NCBI GenBank assembly: GCA_947625905.1
Contig: CANQQJ010000028.1
Coordinates: forward strand, 1-51,104
Length of the DNA: 51,104 nucleotides
Reading direction: 5' to 3'
Source of the DNA: an uncultured Clostridia bacterium
GTDB lineage: Bacteria > Bacillota > Clostridia > Monoglobales > Monoglobaceae
Below, in pieces: positions 36,701 through 44,739 of this stretch. Position 1 is the first letter of the stretch. Each line of letters opens with the position of its first letter. The position numbers and the translations under genes were made by a program. The notes beneath the pieces were generated by a model, which saw only the letters and a program-made list of their open reading frames with translations, was not told the DNA's origin and searched no databases.

Positions 36701-37714
36701 GGGGTTTGATCCCCCGCTGCCCTGTACCGTATATGGATTTGATTCGCTGCCGTTACCCGATTTAAAGATTACAGATGAAAGATTTAAATAAAAAGCGGGG
36801 CGCACCCCGACGCCGCTACTAATAGCACCGAGACCACCGCCGTAGACGCGGCCGTCGTAACTTACATAACGGACATCGACGCCATTGCCAGCATACGGAG
36901 AACGAAGCCAATAATTCCATTTTGCGTTAATATAGTCATCTCCAAGCGTGTTCGCCGCTCCCTCGCCTTTGTAATATTCATAACCGAGTATGCTTCCGTT
37001 GTTATACACTTTATTCACTTGTTTTACGTCAAGCAGAAACATCCTGTCTGTCACATTCTCGGCATAGGCGTTGTCATAATTAGCAACAACATCCTTTATA
37101 TAATCATCGTATGAATGTAGCTCGCTTCCGCTCGTCGCCATTCCCGCGTCTATTTCAGGATATGACAAAAGAGATTTTTGCGTCACTTCTTTCATTGCGT
37201 TTATCTCGCTGTGGGTAAAATTAGTCAAAAATCCCGCCTCTTGATCATATTCGTTATAACCGTTCTTAACGTGTTCTTCATCGGGCGGATTGCCGCAAAG
37301 CCACGTCACATTTCCCGCGCTTTCGTTCGAGTTGAGCCATGAGCGCATATTGCTGTCCGCCCAATAATTTGATCCCGCACCCTGTCTGTACCAATCTCTG
37401 CTGTGAGACCCTGTCGCGGTGTTCGCCTCGCCCTTCACGTCGAACGGCTTTATGCAGATAATCTTATCGCTCAGCATAAGCGGCCCGTTTTCGTCAATAT
37501 CAACACACCGCCAAAGTATGGGCGCGCCGTAATATGTTCCCATTTGAACATAGTCGCCGATATTTATCCCCACCGCCGCGGCCTCACCACTTTCTTCCGT
37601 TTGATCATATTCTTGATTGTATTCGTCATACGCCACCGCGCCCGCAATATCCGGGACAACGATTATCGTCAACATCAGCCCCAGCGCCAAAACTAAACTT
37701 AAAATCCTTTTCAT
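33791..37714 (-). CDS. Large secreted DUF6273 protein with C-lectin-like, putatively hypervariable domain
   Basis: This 1307-residue exported protein has a signal peptide at about 1-27. Residues about 50-325 form a DUF6273 domain of the C-lectin/formylglycine-enzyme type: GDYVQMGTYYGAPILWRCVD at the start and YWLRSP then GVRPAF at the end. The 29 codons between WLRSP and GVRPA look like a diversified region. A Gly/Asn/Ser linker, an Ig-like domain (about 380-450) and a long Ala/Gly/Ser-rich beta region (about 455-900) follow. The C-terminal half has several beta-sandwich domains and ends with the KAYLWDKDQQPL module shared with two neighbours. ATG 37714 has GGAGG; the in-frame ATG 37768 does not. 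It is probably a ligand-binding surface protein. Its function is unproven. Confidence 0.7.
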   Translation of the reverse strand: MKRILSLVLALGLMLTIIVVPDIAGAVAYDEYNQEYDQTEESGEAAAVGINIGDYVQMGTYYGAPILWRCVDIDENGPLMLSDKIICIKPFDVKGEANTATGSHSRDWYRQGAGSNYWADSNMRSWLNSNESAGNVTWLCGNPPDEEHVKNGYNEYDQEAGFLTNFTHSEINAMKEVTQKSLLSYPEIDAGMATSGSELHSYDDYIKDVVANYDNAYAENVTDRMFLLDVKQVNKVYNNGSILGYEYYKGEGAANTLGDDYINAKWNYWLRSPYAGNGVDVRYVSYDGRVYGGGLGAISSGVGVRPAFYLNLSSVIFKSGNGSESNPYTVQGSGGSNPNTGSGGGTVPSHDMPENINNVTINGHGTAFGWFKVLDNNGNPYTNMPVSYRIDGGKASATVTDENGYAGVKIDNIKKSKDYSVEVFGTGIPNVKGAIHVTVDPLAFTSSYEAVVTKGKSAALGIGVGGKIGNLEAEAEAASVGFDAANKKSLSMTQESVNGKTKLTLTASENAAVALSAKAGLFAGAKADGIAGSEMSAGEISGKVSYGSGIGATFKDDDFDIHNSDDIWDLSKFMLSMFLESGDSNMATRYLIKKINAPVDSYTGSSSALLSAGAKLGSVKAGLAGGELGTDLFSINGNMLFTSSTTVDKNSTKYKSGISADAGYKCFDLSFGSKTPDKKDLNAKTGIALKTGGFVDNSVNFGATRNSKGLSQLSLTAIDDSEESIFWKKTSMTSKYTVSYSDSAAQSVAASDDGLKKFSEGKKGFFGINGMQTAANAMMKSGKQGTYNTTYEYKKGIDVNASAGVQLFLKLGLNVGLSGVEGYEYESENGLYDNDTIYLQSQSDIKKDVENKFVGVEDLMGLMTKPITDFVSSCWDTVSGWLDSGVKYGKAAVKKFKNGVKNLWVSITSPKDEIEASAIEAINDETADAASAGIATTLGKPYIVSAESDGVEVNDFSDSPMLLSIEYTQAQLSGAGVTDLNDIAIYKWDADKCVYIRMGGTLDSANSIVELEITKPGQYILAADNMPPAVSAFKSSNSGTGQEITALISDMSGITEFIFSIDGEEKVNMRNLDDYYDSTNGKFAYPVTDIAEGTHTAAIYAADSAGNAMVSPVELSFSVNAAAPVIENLTLPSGTVKNNDNVTAVVSGKNISSVLLNIKETDPLGKETTSSYEMTNQNGEYTALIQGITPGNKTEIWVAAYNTDGNGTESEKTTVLAVSDGSGPEIMITGARNNSVTVTTVNGENIADAEVLLAAYDENGTLKQAEIKAYSPELVFDNIDLNSGEIKAYLWDKDQQPLCGATQLNIR
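36809..36895 (-). other. Candidate DGR variable region (VR)
   Basis: Residues 274-302 lie between the fixed WLRSP and GVRPA segments. Of 29 codons, 28 end in C or T, and no Lys, Glu, Gln, Met or Trp occurs. This is what adenine-directed mutation of AAC/AAT codons would leave. The GC-rich GGGGTGCGCCCC directly after it (36797-36808) resembles an initiation-of-mutagenic-homing site. No reverse transcriptase or template repeat is in this window. Confidence 0.45.
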
Positions 37715-37735
37715 AATATTTTCCTCCATAAAATT

Positions 37736-37767
37736 AAAAATGCGTTGCCGCAATACGGAGCAACGCA
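37736..37767 (-). terminator. Hairpin with T-run in the leader of the DUF6273 gene
   Basis: Minus-strand TGCGTTGC (37760-37767) and GCAACGCA (37741-37748) are followed by TTTTTAATTTT and then the GGAGG site of the gene. It can act as an attenuator within the leader or as a terminator for transcription arriving from upstream. Confidence 0.6.
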
Positions 37768-37791
37768 CGAAAAATGCTTAGCTCCTATTGC

Positions 37792-37899
37792 TGCGACACA
37801 ATTTTTTAGCTCAACAAAACCGGCTACAAAAACAGAGCGTACATTTTTACCGAAATAAAAATGCAACCAGTTGTGTTGACAATATTAAATTGTGTCGCA
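37792..37899. repeat. Perfect 13-base inverted repeat pair 82 bases apart
   Basis: TGCGACACAATTT (37792-37804) and AAATTGTGTCGCA (37887-37899) are exact reverse complements. They could be ends of a small degraded element or paired operator sites. No transposase lies between them. Confidence 0.55.
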
Positions 37900-37913
37900 A
37901 ATTTAATATACCA

Positions 37914-37950
37914 TATATTCTAAAAAATAGCAAGTATTTTTTAGAATATA
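37914..37950. terminator. Long AT-rich hairpin, possible bidirectional terminator
   Basis: Perfect 16-base arms TATATTCTAAAAAATA and TATTTTTTAGAATATA enclose a GCAAG loop. T-runs lie in the stem rather than after it, so terminator function is uncertain. Confidence 0.45.
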
Positions 37951-37975
37951 AAACGACAGAATTACCCGCGAATGT

Positions 37976-38000
37976 GAGGTCAGGCTTCGCCTGACACCTC
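37976..38000. repeat. Palindromic intergenic repeat (GTCAGGC/GCCTGAC)
   Basis: GAGGTCAGGC and GCCTGACaCCTC arms with one bulged A surround a TTC loop, and CTCCC...GGGGCGAGG follows. The style resembles other intergenic repeats in the window, but the sequence is different. Confidence 0.5.
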
Positions 38001-38095
38001 TCCCTAAGGGGCGAGGCTTACTTAATGGGAAGGCTTTTTCGTGATTTTTTGATAAAAATTGCGCGGCGTAAGTTGCAGCCGCGCTCAAATAAAGC

Positions 38096-38124
38096 TTGAT
38101 TTACGGAGCGGAATGTGATAAAAT
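38096..38124 (+). promoter_or_regulatory. Promoter for DUF4160/DUF2442 pair
   Basis: TTGATT (38096-38101) and TAAAAT (38119-38124) are separated by 17 bases, about 60 bases before the first gene. Confidence 0.6.
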
Positions 38125-38182
38125 ATAAACGGATTGAAAGACAAAGCACTGTACACGCAATGTTTATGAAAGGGAAAATATA

Positions 38183-38449
38183 ATGCCGGAATTAAGCAGA
38201 TTTTATAATATAATAATAAAAATGATTTTTAATGATAACCTGCGCCATCACAAGCCTCATGTGCATGTATATTATAATGAATACACAGCGGCGATAGGCA
38301 TAGACGGTGAATTGCTTGCGGGAAGCATACCGGTGAAGCAGCTGCGTTTAGTGGAGGCATGGCTTGCAATACATGAAGATGAATTATATGCCGCTTGGAA
38401 TAACGCTGTTCGCGGTATTCCGTTCGGTAAAATTGAGCCTTTAAGGTAG
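38183..38449 (+). CDS. DUF4160 protein
   Basis: This 88-residue protein is a member of DUF4160. The family hallmark is the His-rich segment near residues 27-37 (HHKPHVHVYYNEY), followed by a short strand and a helix with RLVEAWLAIHEDELYAAW. Function is unknown. The family is commonly encoded beside a DUF2442 gene, as here, and the pair is sometimes treated as a candidate toxin-antitoxin module. AAAGGGAAAA precedes the ATG. The gene is lower in GC than the large genes around it. Confidence 0.8.
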   Translation: MPELSRFYNIIIKMIFNDNLRHHKPHVHVYYNEYTAAIGIDGELLAGSIPVKQLRLVEAWLAIHEDELYAAWNNAVRGIPFGKIEPLR

Positions 38450-38460
38450 GAGGGAATATA

Positions 38461-38760
38461 ATGTATATTGTAGACGGAATAGCATACGCGGGAGACAGGA
38501 AGCCTGTGCTAAGGGTTACGGGTGTTCGGCCTCTTAATGATTTTCGGCTATGGACACGTTTTAATAACGGTGAGGCAAGAGTTTTTGATTTCAAACCGCT
38601 GCTCAAAATGCCGGGATATGCTCCTCTTTCGAATATTGATACGTTCAAAGATGTTTATATTGATTACGGCGTGCCGGTATGGAACGACGGCGACATAGAC
38701 ATAGCGCCCGAATATTTGTATGAAAACGGTGTTTCCGATTTGGAGACAAAAACAGGATAA
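38461..38760 (+). CDS. DUF2442 protein
   Basis: This 99-residue protein is of DUF2442 type. Recognisable parts are VTGVRPLNDFRLWTRFNNGE (about 20-39), FDFKPLL, and VDIDYG-like and GDIDIAPEYLYENG at the end. It starts 11 bases after the DUF4160 stop, with AGGAGGGA before the ATG, and forms one unit with it. Family function is not established. Confidence 0.8.
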   Translation: MYIVDGIAYAGDRKPVLRVTGVRPLNDFRLWTRFNNGEARVFDFKPLLKMPGYAPLSNIDTFKDVYIDYGVPVWNDGDIDIAPEYLYENGVSDLETKTG

Positions 38761-38834
38761 ATAAAAATCCCTCTTGACAAAGGGAAACCGAATTTGTAAT
38801 TTATTTAACATAACGTCGCCGCGTATGCGGCAGG

Positions 38835-38858
38835 AGAGCGCTTTGAGCGCTCTTTTTT
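38835..38858 (+). terminator. Intrinsic terminator after DUF2442 gene
   Basis: AGAGCGCT (38835-38842) and AGCGCTCT (38846-38853) enclose a TTG loop and are followed by TTTTT. A possible promoter (TTGACA at 38774-38779, 17 bases, TAATTT) lies between the DUF2442 stop and this terminator. The rest of the gap to 38990 shows only AT-rich leader with AAAGGAGG before the GH3 start. Confidence 0.85.
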
Positions 38859-38990
38859 GTTTTCGGGGACAGCAATTTTTGGCTTGTTTTGTATTTGATA
38901 TGACTTTATTTGATTCGCGCAAGGTGTTAAAATTAGGGTATAAAACTCGGAAATTATATTTTTACGCAAATCATTAAAGGAGGAATTTTT

Positions 38991-41900
38991 ATGAAAACAA
39001 GCAGGATCATCGCTTTTGTGCTTGCGGTCGTTATGGTGCTCGGCTGCGTGGGGCTGCCCGCTTTCGCGGCGACGGACGACGCGGCGGCAAAGAGCGCGGA
39101 TGACGCGGGCCTTCCGTATACCGTGACCGACGCGGCGTTCGGCGATGACGGGAAGCTCACGGTCAAGTATTCGAAGCGGGACGACGCGCCCGCGGCCAAG
39201 ATACTGGCGGCGGTATATTCCGACGCGAGCGAGACTTTGATGACCGACTGCGCCATTGCCGGCGCGGACGGCAGCGGGAATCAAACGCTTGACATCAATA
39301 AGCCCGAAAGCGGCGTTGTCAAGGTGTTTATATGGGACGGCACCGACTCGCTCAGGCCGCTCAGCAACACCGCGAAAATAGGGGCGGGCGTTTCAAAAGG
39401 CGAGCCGATATATAACGACGAGAGCTACTCGTTTGAGGAGCGCGCAGCGGATCTGGTGTCGCGCATGACCTTGGAGGAGAAAGTCAGTCAGATCGGCTAC
39501 AAGGCTCCCGCGATAGAAAGGCTGGGCGTTTCGGCTTACGACTATTGGAAGGAGGCTCTGCACGGCGTGGCGCGCCAGGGCAAGGCCACATCGTTCCCGA
39601 CCGCTCTTTCGATGTCCAACACCTGGAACAGGGACCTGATATTCAAGATGGCGGACATCACCTCAACCGAGGCCAGAGCCAAGAACAGCCGACTGAACCT
39701 TTCGTATTGGAGCCCGACTATCAACATGGCGCGCGACCCGCGCTGGGGCAGAAACGAGGAGACCTACGGCGAGGATCCGTATCTTACGGGACAGCTGGGC
39801 GCGGCCTTCGTAAAGGGAATGCAGGGCGGCGACGACAAATATTTAAAGACCATCGCCACGCTCAAGCACTTCGCGGCGAACAACAACGAGACGAACCGCA
39901 GCAGCGGCTCGTCCGAAATGACGGAGTTCAACTTCAGGAACTATTACACGCGGGTGTTCCAAAACGTGACCGAGGAGGTCATGCCCGCGTCGGTTATGTC
40001 GTCCTACAACGCGACGACAATACACCGCGGAAACGACATAATATATAACTTTATCCCCTCTCTCGCGAACTCTTACCTGCTCCAAGACCTGCTCAGACGC
40101 AACTGGGGCTTTGACGGCTACGTCACCTCCGACTGCGGCGCGGGCCAGTACATGGCGAACAGCAGCCAGTTCAAGCAGGGCATGCTCGGCAGCACTTCAA
40201 AGGAGACCGAGGAATACGTTGCGCAATTCTTTAAGAACGGTCTTAACGTGGAGTGTAACCTGAGCGGCGGAAACTGGTCGCAGAATTACGGCGCCGCCAT
40301 GGTTGAAAAGGGTTACATTTCCGAGGAGGAGCTGGAACGCACGGTATACGAGCTGTTCCTCCAAAGATTCAGGACCGGCGAGTTTGACAAGGACACGCCT
40401 TACAGAGATTACACCTCAAGCGATATCGAGACCGACGATAATGTGGCGGCGGCCGAGGAAGTCGCAGAGGAATCGTGGGTGCTGCTCAAAAACGACAACG
40501 CTCTGCCGCTTAATAACGACGTTAAGAACGTGGCGGTAGTCGGCAATTTGGCCGACAAGATCGTGCTCGGCGACTACACGGGCGAGCCGACAAAGACAAA
40601 AACTCCCGTCCAAGGCATCGGCGAGGAGCTTAAAAAGCTCAACCCAAGCGCCGAAGTAAACCACCTCGGGGTCCTGTCCGACTCCACGCTGCTATACAAC
40701 GTAAAGAGCGTCAGCTTCGTGTACGGCAACGGCAGCAAGAAAAAGCTGGATCTGACAAAAGCGACGGACGTAAAGGGAATGACGCTTACTTCCGACGGAC
40801 AACTCACCGACGTAACGCCTTCGGCCTACGCGGTCATCAAGGACGTTGACTTCAACGGAGTTGTAAATGTCGAGGTCGAGATGTCCACGGGAAGCAGGAT
40901 AGGCGGATCGTTCAACATAGCCTACGGCAGCGTCGGCTCATTCGCGACCGTGCATTCCGCGGCGACCGACAGCCTTGATGCCTACACCGCCTGCAAACTG
41001 CCCTCCGACATAACCGACACGGGCGGCTACGACGGCGTTTCGGATCTGATCATCACAGCCACCGGAGCGGAGGCCGACTTCTCGGTGCAGAACTATAAGG
41101 CTCAGCTTGACGCGGCGGATGTTATCATAGCTTACGCGGGAACGGTCCCGAAAAACAGTACGGGCCTCGGAGACGCCGATTCGTCCGAGTCGCACGACAG
41201 AAGCAGTATAGACCTTCCCGCAACCCAAGCGCACGTTAAAGCCATATGCGACGCATATCCCCAAAAGACGATAGTTGTTATGCAGACCGTGGGCCAGATG
41301 AATGTCGAGCCGTTTATGAATAACTGCAAGGCTGTTTTGTGGACGTCATATAACGGCCAGACGCAGGGCACGGCCCTCGGCAAGGTGCTGACCGGCGAGG
41401 TCAACCCGTCGGGCAGACTTACGACCACCTGGTACAAAAACTCCGACATAAGCAAAATGGAGCTCGCGGGCGGCGAAAAAACGGTCGGCGGCATAAAAGG
41501 ACGCTATACAAACTACAACATACAGGCCGACGGCACAAACCCCGGCCACACCTACCAGTATTACGGCGGCACGCCGATTTATCCGTTCGGCTACGGTCTG
41601 AGCTACACAAGCTTTGAATACTCGAATATGACCGAGGATAGGTCGAGCGTTGACGCAAACGGCGAGATAACCTTTACGATAGACGTCAAAAACAGCGGCA
41701 CCGCCGCGGGCAAAGAGGTCGTTCAGCTCTATGTCTCGCATCCGAACGCGGGAAGCGGCAGCATACCCAAAAAGCAGCTCAAAGGATTTGAAAAGATCGA
41801 GCTCCGGCCGGGCGAGACCAAGACGGTCACGATAAAACTAAATGTCCGCGACATGTATCTGTTCGACGAGAGCGCGCAGCGCGATATCGTTCCCGAAGGC

Positions 41901-44702
41901 ACATACACCGCGTATCTCGCAAAGAACGCGGACGACGTCTCAAATTCAAAGACGTTCACAGTCAGCGGCACGCTGAACTCGACGATCAAGACGGTCAAAG
42001 CCATTCCCGACGGCGTTTCGGTGAACGGACTCATCCGCGAGGACGGCTCGGCCCTTGAAACCGAGACTAAAATAAACGCGAATCTCTCGGCGGTAATGAC
42101 CGACGAATCGGTATACGATTTGTCAAACGCGGCGGTCAAATACGAAAGCTCCGATCCGAGCGTTGCGGCGGTCGACAGCGACGGCGTTGTTTCCTCGGGA
42201 ACGCGCGAGGGAGTTGCCGTGATAACGGCGAGCGTCACGATAAACGGCGAGACAAAATCGACATCGTTCCCGGTTGTGAACAAGCTGGAGATAAAGCCGA
42301 GCGAGGCGGAGATAAGCGAGGCTCTCGCAAAGCTCAAGGCGGCGTATGACGCGCTTCCCAAAGACGCGTATTCCGAAGCGAATTGGGCCGAAGTCGAAAA
42401 GATATACGGGCACGGCGTGTCCGAGATAAACGCGGCGCGGACCAAGGCGGAGCTTGACAACATCCTTGCTCAGAAGATAAACAACATGAATTCGGTTCCG
42501 CTTGACAACCTTTCGGTCACATACAGCATAAATTCCGTGAACCCGGAGCATATCGTAAACGGCGTTATTGATTACAGGGAAGGCGGCATCCCGCCGTACA
42601 GCGGAGCGAGCGGCACGATAACAAACGAGGCTCCGTGCGGAGGAATTATGCTCGAGGCGAAGGACGCGAGCGGAAACAAGATAGACAACTCAAAGCTCAA
42701 CTGGCAGATCAAGAAGTTTGATAATTCGGTGAGAAAGGTCGCCGACATCAACAGCGAGACCGGCGAACTGACGGTATACGGAAACGGCATTGTGCAGATA
42801 ACGGCGGCGGACGTTGAAAATCTCACCTGCGGAACTCTGATGGTCCAAATAAACACGCAGATAGAAGGCGAGTACGCCGACGACGGCGGCGGAGCCGATC
42901 TGAACGACAATCAAAAAAGCAGCAGCGGCGGCCGCGACGCGGGCAGCACGGCTAACGCCTGGATGCTCTACAAGTCGGTCAAGCTCTCGAATCTTGAGAG
43001 CATAACCGCGAGAGTCGCGGGCAAGAACGCGGGCGTTGTGAACGTAAGTCTCGCAAAGGATAACTCTCCGGAAAATCTTATCGCCTCAAAGTCGATAAGC
43101 GCGACGGGCGGATGGAGCACGTGGACCGACGAGGAGCTTGACTTAAACAGCGAGGTCGTCTACAACGCTCTGCAAAGCGGCAAGCTCGACGAATACGGCT
43201 GCGCGGACATCTATATTCAGACCAACGGCATAAACCTTGACTACTTCCGCATGAGCTATATCGAGAACAACGACGAAGTTCCCTACACCATCGACAAGGT
43301 CCTCAACAAGGCTGACGGCAAGATCAAGGTCACGCTCGGTTACCGGGGCAGCACCTTGCCGACCGGCGTCACTCTCGCCGCGAGCGTGAACGGCAGAGAG
43401 GTCTCCGCGGCCGTAAAGGGCGCGGGCGAGTATGAGCTGGACACCGGCGCGGCCGATAACACCGAAATGACCATTGTGGTAAAAGACGGCGGCAAAGCTC
43501 TCTCCGAGGAATATAACCACACCTACAGAGTGCCGGTTCCGAGCAAAATAATCGTGCATTCGCCGAGCGATTCGGCATACAAGAGTATGGAGTCCAAAAC
43601 GGACGGCGCGGACATGGGTACCGTAAACGGTCTGACAGGCGTTGGAGCATGGGAGATAAAAAGCAAATCCGCAAAATACACCTATACGGATGTAAACGAT
43701 AATACTTATGATTACAGCTTTACGCAGGGATGGCAGGGCGGCCGCGGATATCTTCCTCCCGCCGAAAATGCCTCAAAATACTTCACGTTCAACATGGAGT
43801 ATCCCGGCAAGGTAACGGTTGTGTTCGCCGGAGCAAACGGAAGAGATATGTACATCAATCAGGCGGGCTCCGATACCGTAGGTCTTGGTGCTGACAATCA
43901 AATAACCGTATTCAGCCTTGAGACCGACAACACGGCCGATCCGGTTTACGTATACGGCGGAAGCTCAAACAAGCAGCTTTTGGCCATAATAATCGAATAT
44001 TACGGTCAGGGCGAAGCGGCCTCGGCCGTCGGAGCGGCCGAGGATTACGACAGACCCGTTCGGTTCGCCGAATGGAACGGAGCGGATGTTGTTCTCACCA
44101 AGAACGATCTGACCGGCGAGAGCAAGGTCTGGACCGTCGGCCCGGCGGGAACAAAGACAAGACTGTCGACCGATTACTTCTACTCATCCGACGTTCCGTA
44201 CAGCTATGGTGATAAGTATAACATCAACGCTTTGGCGGAGTACAACGGCAGGCTGTACGCGGCCTGCGACGGCGGACTGGTCATCATGTTCACCGAATGC
44301 CCGAAGTGCTATCAGCTCAAAAAGGCGGCGGATATCGACTTGAAGTATATGACGATCGAGGACGGAACCATGATCGCGGGCGACGGCGAAAGCGAGGCAG
44401 CGATCCCCATGAGCGAGCTGGGCGGCGACTTGATCGAGGCCGACGAGGCGAGCGTCCTGCTGGCGGGCGGAGCAAAACTGATCGACGTGCGCACCGCCGC
44501 GGAATACGCCGAGGACCATGCCGAAGGCTCGGTCAGTATCCCGATCGACGAGCTTGAGAGCGGGCTTGCGGCCTACGCAAAAGACGATACATTGATCTTC
44601 TGCTGCGCGAGCGGCGGCCGAGCGGCCAAGGCGGTCGAGACCGCAAAGGCTCTCGGATACGAGAACGTCTACAACCTCGGCAGCTACGCAAAGCTCAAAT
44701 AA
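38991..44702 (+). CDS. Giant secreted GH3 glycosidase with C-terminal rhodanese domain
   Basis: This 1903-residue exported protein is probably a beta-xylosidase or beta-glucosidase. The signal peptide is about 1-24. A beta module with KVFIWDGTDSLRPL (about 30-130) comes first. The GH3 barrel (about 145-450) has GRNEETYGEDPYL, TLKHFAANNNE and nucleophile Asp381 in VTSDCGAG; the SDCGA form suits xylosidase-type GH3. The GH3 C-domain (about 485-830) contains an inserted beta domain (about 565-705). Then come a Fn3-like domain (about 870-960), a Big-type Ig domain (about 1020-1100), a helical repeat (about 1105-1175), a CBM6-like domain (about 1290-1430) and further beta domains. The last 90 residues form a rhodanese domain with LIDVRTAAEYAEDHAEGSV and loop Cys1872-Ala-Ser-Gly-Gly-Arg. 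AAAGGAGG precedes the ATG. No frame break separates the parts. Confidence 0.88.
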   Translation: MKTSRIIAFVLAVVMVLGCVGLPAFAATDDAAAKSADDAGLPYTVTDAAFGDDGKLTVKYSKRDDAPAAKILAAVYSDASETLMTDCAIAGADGSGNQTLDINKPESGVVKVFIWDGTDSLRPLSNTAKIGAGVSKGEPIYNDESYSFEERAADLVSRMTLEEKVSQIGYKAPAIERLGVSAYDYWKEALHGVARQGKATSFPTALSMSNTWNRDLIFKMADITSTEARAKNSRLNLSYWSPTINMARDPRWGRNEETYGEDPYLTGQLGAAFVKGMQGGDDKYLKTIATLKHFAANNNETNRSSGSSEMTEFNFRNYYTRVFQNVTEEVMPASVMSSYNATTIHRGNDIIYNFIPSLANSYLLQDLLRRNWGFDGYVTSDCGAGQYMANSSQFKQGMLGSTSKETEEYVAQFFKNGLNVECNLSGGNWSQNYGAAMVEKGYISEEELERTVYELFLQRFRTGEFDKDTPYRDYTSSDIETDDNVAAAEEVAEESWVLLKNDNALPLNNDVKNVAVVGNLADKIVLGDYTGEPTKTKTPVQGIGEELKKLNPSAEVNHLGVLSDSTLLYNVKSVSFVYGNGSKKKLDLTKATDVKGMTLTSDGQLTDVTPSAYAVIKDVDFNGVVNVEVEMSTGSRIGGSFNIAYGSVGSFATVHSAATDSLDAYTACKLPSDITDTGGYDGVSDLIITATGAEADFSVQNYKAQLDAADVIIAYAGTVPKNSTGLGDADSSESHDRSSIDLPATQAHVKAICDAYPQKTIVVMQTVGQMNVEPFMNNCKAVLWTSYNGQTQGTALGKVLTGEVNPSGRLTTTWYKNSDISKMELAGGEKTVGGIKGRYTNYNIQADGTNPGHTYQYYGGTPIYPFGYGLSYTSFEYSNMTEDRSSVDANGEITFTIDVKNSGTAAGKEVVQLYVSHPNAGSGSIPKKQLKGFEKIELRPGETKTVTIKLNVRDMYLFDESAQRDIVPEGTYTAYLAKNADDVSNSKTFTVSGTLNSTIKTVKAIPDGVSVNGLIREDGSALETETKINANLSAVMTDESVYDLSNAAVKYESSDPSVAAVDSDGVVSSGTREGVAVITASVTINGETKSTSFPVVNKLEIKPSEAEISEALAKLKAAYDALPKDAYSEANWAEVEKIYGHGVSEINAARTKAELDNILAQKINNMNSVPLDNLSVTYSINSVNPEHIVNGVIDYREGGIPPYSGASGTITNEAPCGGIMLEAKDASGNKIDNSKLNWQIKKFDNSVRKVADINSETGELTVYGNGIVQITAADVENLTCGTLMVQINTQIEGEYADDGGGADLNDNQKSSSGGRDAGSTANAWMLYKSVKLSNLESITARVAGKNAGVVNVSLAKDNSPENLIASKSISATGGWSTWTDEELDLNSEVVYNALQSGKLDEYGCADIYIQTNGINLDYFRMSYIENNDEVPYTIDKVLNKADGKIKVTLGYRGSTLPTGVTLAASVNGREVSAAVKGAGEYELDTGAADNTEMTIVVKDGGKALSEEYNHTYRVPVPSKIIVHSPSDSAYKSMESKTDGADMGTVNGLTGVGAWEIKSKSAKYTYTDVNDNTYDYSFTQGWQGGRGYLPPAENASKYFTFNMEYPGKVTVVFAGANGRDMYINQAGSDTVGLGADNQITVFSLETDNTADPVYVYGGSSNKQLLAIIIEYYGQGEAASAVGAAEDYDRPVRFAEWNGADVVLTKNDLTGESKVWTVGPAGTKTRLSTDYFYSSDVPYSYGDKYNINALAEYNGRLYAACDGGLVIMFTECPKCYQLKKAADIDLKYMTIEDGTMIAGDGESEAAIPMSELGGDLIEADEASVLLAGGAKLIDVRTAAEYAEDHAEGSVSIPIDELESGLAAYAKDDTLIFCCASGGRAAKAVETAKALGYENVYNLGSYAKLK

Positions 44703-44739
44703 CGCGAAAAATATATAATCTTCCCAATAATTGATCCGG

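Larger units (their letters stand above)
37768..38095. other. Hairpin-rich intergenic region
   Basis: No gene is seen. It contains a 13-base inverted repeat pair, a 16-base AT-rich hairpin, a GTCAGGC/GCCTGAC repeat-like hairpin and, at 38061-38084, a GCGCGGC/GCCGCGC hairpin. A short reading frame at 37788-37994 (+) lacks a ribosome site and crosses these structures. Confidence 0.5.

Noticed and set aside
33791..37714. CRISPR or tandem-repeat array in the large secreted-protein gene
   Set aside because: The protein has compositionally similar beta regions but no evenly spaced identical DNA repeats.
37788..37994. Small plus-strand gene in the hairpin-rich gap
   Set aside because: It has no ribosome site, runs through two inverted repeats, and matches nothing recognisable.
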